Made by a program: the position numbers and the translations under genes
From: Sclerotiophoma versabilis
Taxonomy: Eukaryota > Ascomycota > Dothideomycetes > Pleosporales > Didymellaceae
Assembly: GCA_012274445.1 (NCBI GenBank)
Contig: JAAROD010000093.1
Location: 1,550,001 to 1,614,000 of the forward strand
Length of the DNA stretch: 64,000 nucleotides
Direction of reading: 5' to 3'
Notes under the pieces: model-generated
The model's input: only the letters and a program-made list of their open reading frames with translations
Databases searched by the model: none
What the model was told of the DNA's origin: nothing
Part shown: piece by piece, positions 62,255 through 64,000 of the stretch
How positions within the stretch are numbered: position 1 is the first letter of the stretch
Layout: the number at the start of each line of letters is the position of its first letter

Positions 62255-63425
62255 ATGGCACTCCTTTCAGCAGAGCACCTGGCCGGTCCAGGGTACATCA
62301 TTCTCAATGTCCAAAGGGGTCTCAACATCATTGCGCTTGCTTCAGTGGTCGCTAGCAGCATTGTCATGCTTGTCAAGACCTTCATTATTTCCAAGGTATG
62401 TTGAACATGGATTCCCGGGGAACTGAATCTGATCTGCTACAGTTCTTCTTCTTCGATGCCACAAGTCATGTGATCACCGCCATCGTTGGCCTGTTCCTCA
62501 TCGTCTCTGAGTGCTCGCTCTTTCGCAACTTTTTCGCTCGCAACTGGCCTCTTCTCAGTCCTACTCATGGATTTGTGACTCTGGGCTGCGCCATGATGGT
62601 TCTCGGACTCAATATGTTGGGCAACATGAACAAAGAGGCTACAAGCCAGAAGTCGTTGACTCTGCCCTTCTGGAGGCTTTTGGTGGCGTCTGGTATCCTC
62701 GCTATCATCATTGGCTTTTTCAATGTGGTCGCTGTAAGTTCACCATCTACCCTCATAGTACCCAAAACACTGATAGTCCACAGAGTTATGTCTTCTGTGA
62801 CCGTTCGCGAGGAATCACAGCCCGTCGTGTCCGCTCTCGTGGTGCTATGACACTGTCCGAAGTCGACGCTGAGTCTCAGCACTACGACTTCGACCCCAAG
62901 CATAAGGCCTTTACCATCAGCACGCACCACACCGGCAGCACTTCATCCCGCACACATATCGGACAGTCACCGCCAATGCGAAATGGCACACCACCTATGC
63001 GCATGGGAACACCACCAGCAATGGGCGCCCCTACACCGCGTGTTGACTGCGGCTCGCCTCAGATTGAGCCTCAGCAGCAATCGACTAACCGCCTTTCAAC
63101 CTTTGCATTCAGTCCTATCTCGGCCTTCAAGAGCGTTAGAGGTTCCTTCTTGCCCTCATACCACAGCACTTCACCGCCCAAGCCAGGCTTCTTTGGCCAT
63201 CGTCCCTCGTCTTCCATCTACTCGCGCACAACATACGGTGGCGAGCCCGCGAAGAAGAAGTTCTGGCAGCGCATGGCGAGGGAACAGGAGCCCGAGGTTC
63301 CTCGTGTGCCAGCTGAGATCTCGGGGCCGCTGAACATCAACCCTCAATTTGCGCACTTGGTCAAGCCTAACCTAGCACATCACCCTAGTGTTAGGAGGCC
63401 GGAGGTGGACTTTGATAAGATTTAA
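62255..63425 (+). CDS. Fungus-specific four-helix membrane protein (DUF7598-like), three exons, 357 aa
   Basis: Unknown function, probably an integral membrane protein. Exons are 62255-62395, 62443-62733 and 62784-63425, all in phase 0. The introns are 47 and 50 bp, with GTATGT and GTAAGT donors, CTGAT branch-like motifs and CAG ends. The ATG at 62255 begins M-A-L-L-S-A-E-H-L-A-G-P-G-Y; an upstream in-frame ATG (61979) is unlikely because its extension looks like leader sequence. Predicted helices lie at about residues 22-44, 56-74, 88-109 and 124-148, followed by R-G-I-T-A-R-R-V-R-S and a long cytosol-type tail rich in Ser, Pro and Gly (N-G-T-P-P and M-G-T-P-P repeats), ending P-Q-F-A-H-L-V-K-P-N-L-A-H-H-P. 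From memory this is the pattern of fungal proteins labelled DUF7598. It is intact and free of RIP. Confidence 0.85.
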
Positions 63426-63793
63426 GAGCATCATGGGACTGGGGACGAGAAGCGCGAAGACCGTATATGATTGTTTATGATACCATTTTCTTTCTTGTCA
63501 AAATTGACCTCAAATATTGCATATTATAGCAAAGGCGTCAGTGGAATTACTTTTGCATAATGATAACTTGAATATCTTCAACATTGATCCAATTTCTCCC
63601 AGTGATGCCGTCTGGAGGAAAGTCAAGATTCAGTCATTCTGTCCTCGGAGAAATCCGTCCAATATTACTGTTGTACAAGATGCGGTGATTTACAGCTATA
63701 TACACACCGGTTACACGGCGAATCGCCGAAACACCGTAACCGAGCCCACTTCTAGCGGCTTTGTCCATCCACCTCCAACCTCACACCCAGCGC
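63426..63793. other. Short spacer between convergent genes
   Basis: 368 bases between two stop codons facing each other; it should hold both 3' ends and terminators. No separate gene seen: the small plus-strand frame from 63517 overlaps the minus-strand gene end and lacks motifs. Confidence 0.6.
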
Positions 63794-64000
63794 TTAGTCC
63801 TCGTCTACAGGCATTTGGAAAGGATCAATCGCGTCTCCCTTAGGATCATACAGCTCCAGTTTCCTCCCATCATCCATAGTTAGACTCCATTCTTGCGTAC
63901 TGTACAACCCTCCCCTGCCCTTCCTCTTACATCTGAGCCTCACATTGCCCTGCCTTTTCGTCCCCTTTACATTGAAGCTAATGTCGATTCTACCATGGAC
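63794..64000 (-). CDS. 3' end of a gene resembling cytochrome oxidase assembly factor COA1 (partial)
   Basis: The last 68 codons and stop TAA (63796-63794) read cleanly to the window edge. They show I-D-I-S-F-N-V-K-G-T-K-R-Q-G, then a basic strand, then E-W-S-L-T-M-D-D-G-R-K-L-E-L-Y and an acidic end P-V-D-E-D. A small beta-rich C-terminal domain with 'V-x-G ... G-x-V ... W-x-L-x-x-x-D-G' is what I remember from fungal COA1 (mitochondrial inner membrane, cytochrome c oxidase assembly); TIM21 has a related fold and is the alternative. The N-terminal half, with any mitochondrial signal and membrane helix, is outside the window, so the identification is tentative. Confidence 0.6.
   Translation of the reverse strand, partial: VHGRIDISFNVKGTKRQGNVRLRCKRKGRGGLYSTQEWSLTMDDGRKLELYDPKGDAIDPFQMPVDED

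Overview
The window comes from a filamentous ascomycete fungus (inference). Short introns with GTAAGT/GTATGT donors and CTGAT branch-like motifs, fungus-specific proteins at the right end, and repeats wrecked by C-to-T / G-to-A change at CpA and CpG (repeat-induced point mutation, RIP) all point to Pezizomycotina with AT-rich isochores. I cannot name the species.

Region 1 (1-4242) is the GC-normal 5' half of a young Ty3/gypsy element on the minus strand: LTR, open gag of 713 aa, a TTTTTTA -1 frameshift site, and an open pol (protease, reverse transcriptase, start of RNase H) that runs off the left edge.

Region 2 (4243 to about 59640) is about 55 kb of nested, RIP-mutated transposons with almost no open frames. 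From LTR ends, target-site duplications (TSDs) and TA sites I read this order. The outermost element is a gypsy copy (gypsy2: integrase scrap 20869-21227, 5' LTR 59300-59768). A pogo/Fot-like element (pogo3) sits in it; pogo3 holds a second one (pogo1) and Copia B; pogo1 holds Copia A and the young gypsy. To the right, Copia D1 holds gypsy3, which runs into Copia C; C joins a Copia F2 fragment; F2 sits in Copia D2. D2 also contains pogo2, split by gypsy4, which itself contains Copia F1 and a lone LTR of family C. Copia A and B are 7,547-bp copies in opposite orientation. All Copia families whose PBS is preserved (A/B, C, F) keep a primer site matching the initiator tRNA-Met anticodon arm, and several elements carry remnants of an extra antisense reading frame between RNase H and the 3' LTR.

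Region 3 (59769-64000) is host DNA of normal composition: a decayed short-chain dehydrogenase, a stretch with nothing recognised, a three-exon gene for a 357-aa four-helix membrane protein of a fungus-specific family, and, convergent with it, the 3' end of a gene resembling cytochrome oxidase assembly factor COA1. The RIP boundary falls inside the last gypsy LTR, so the host genes are not visibly mutated.
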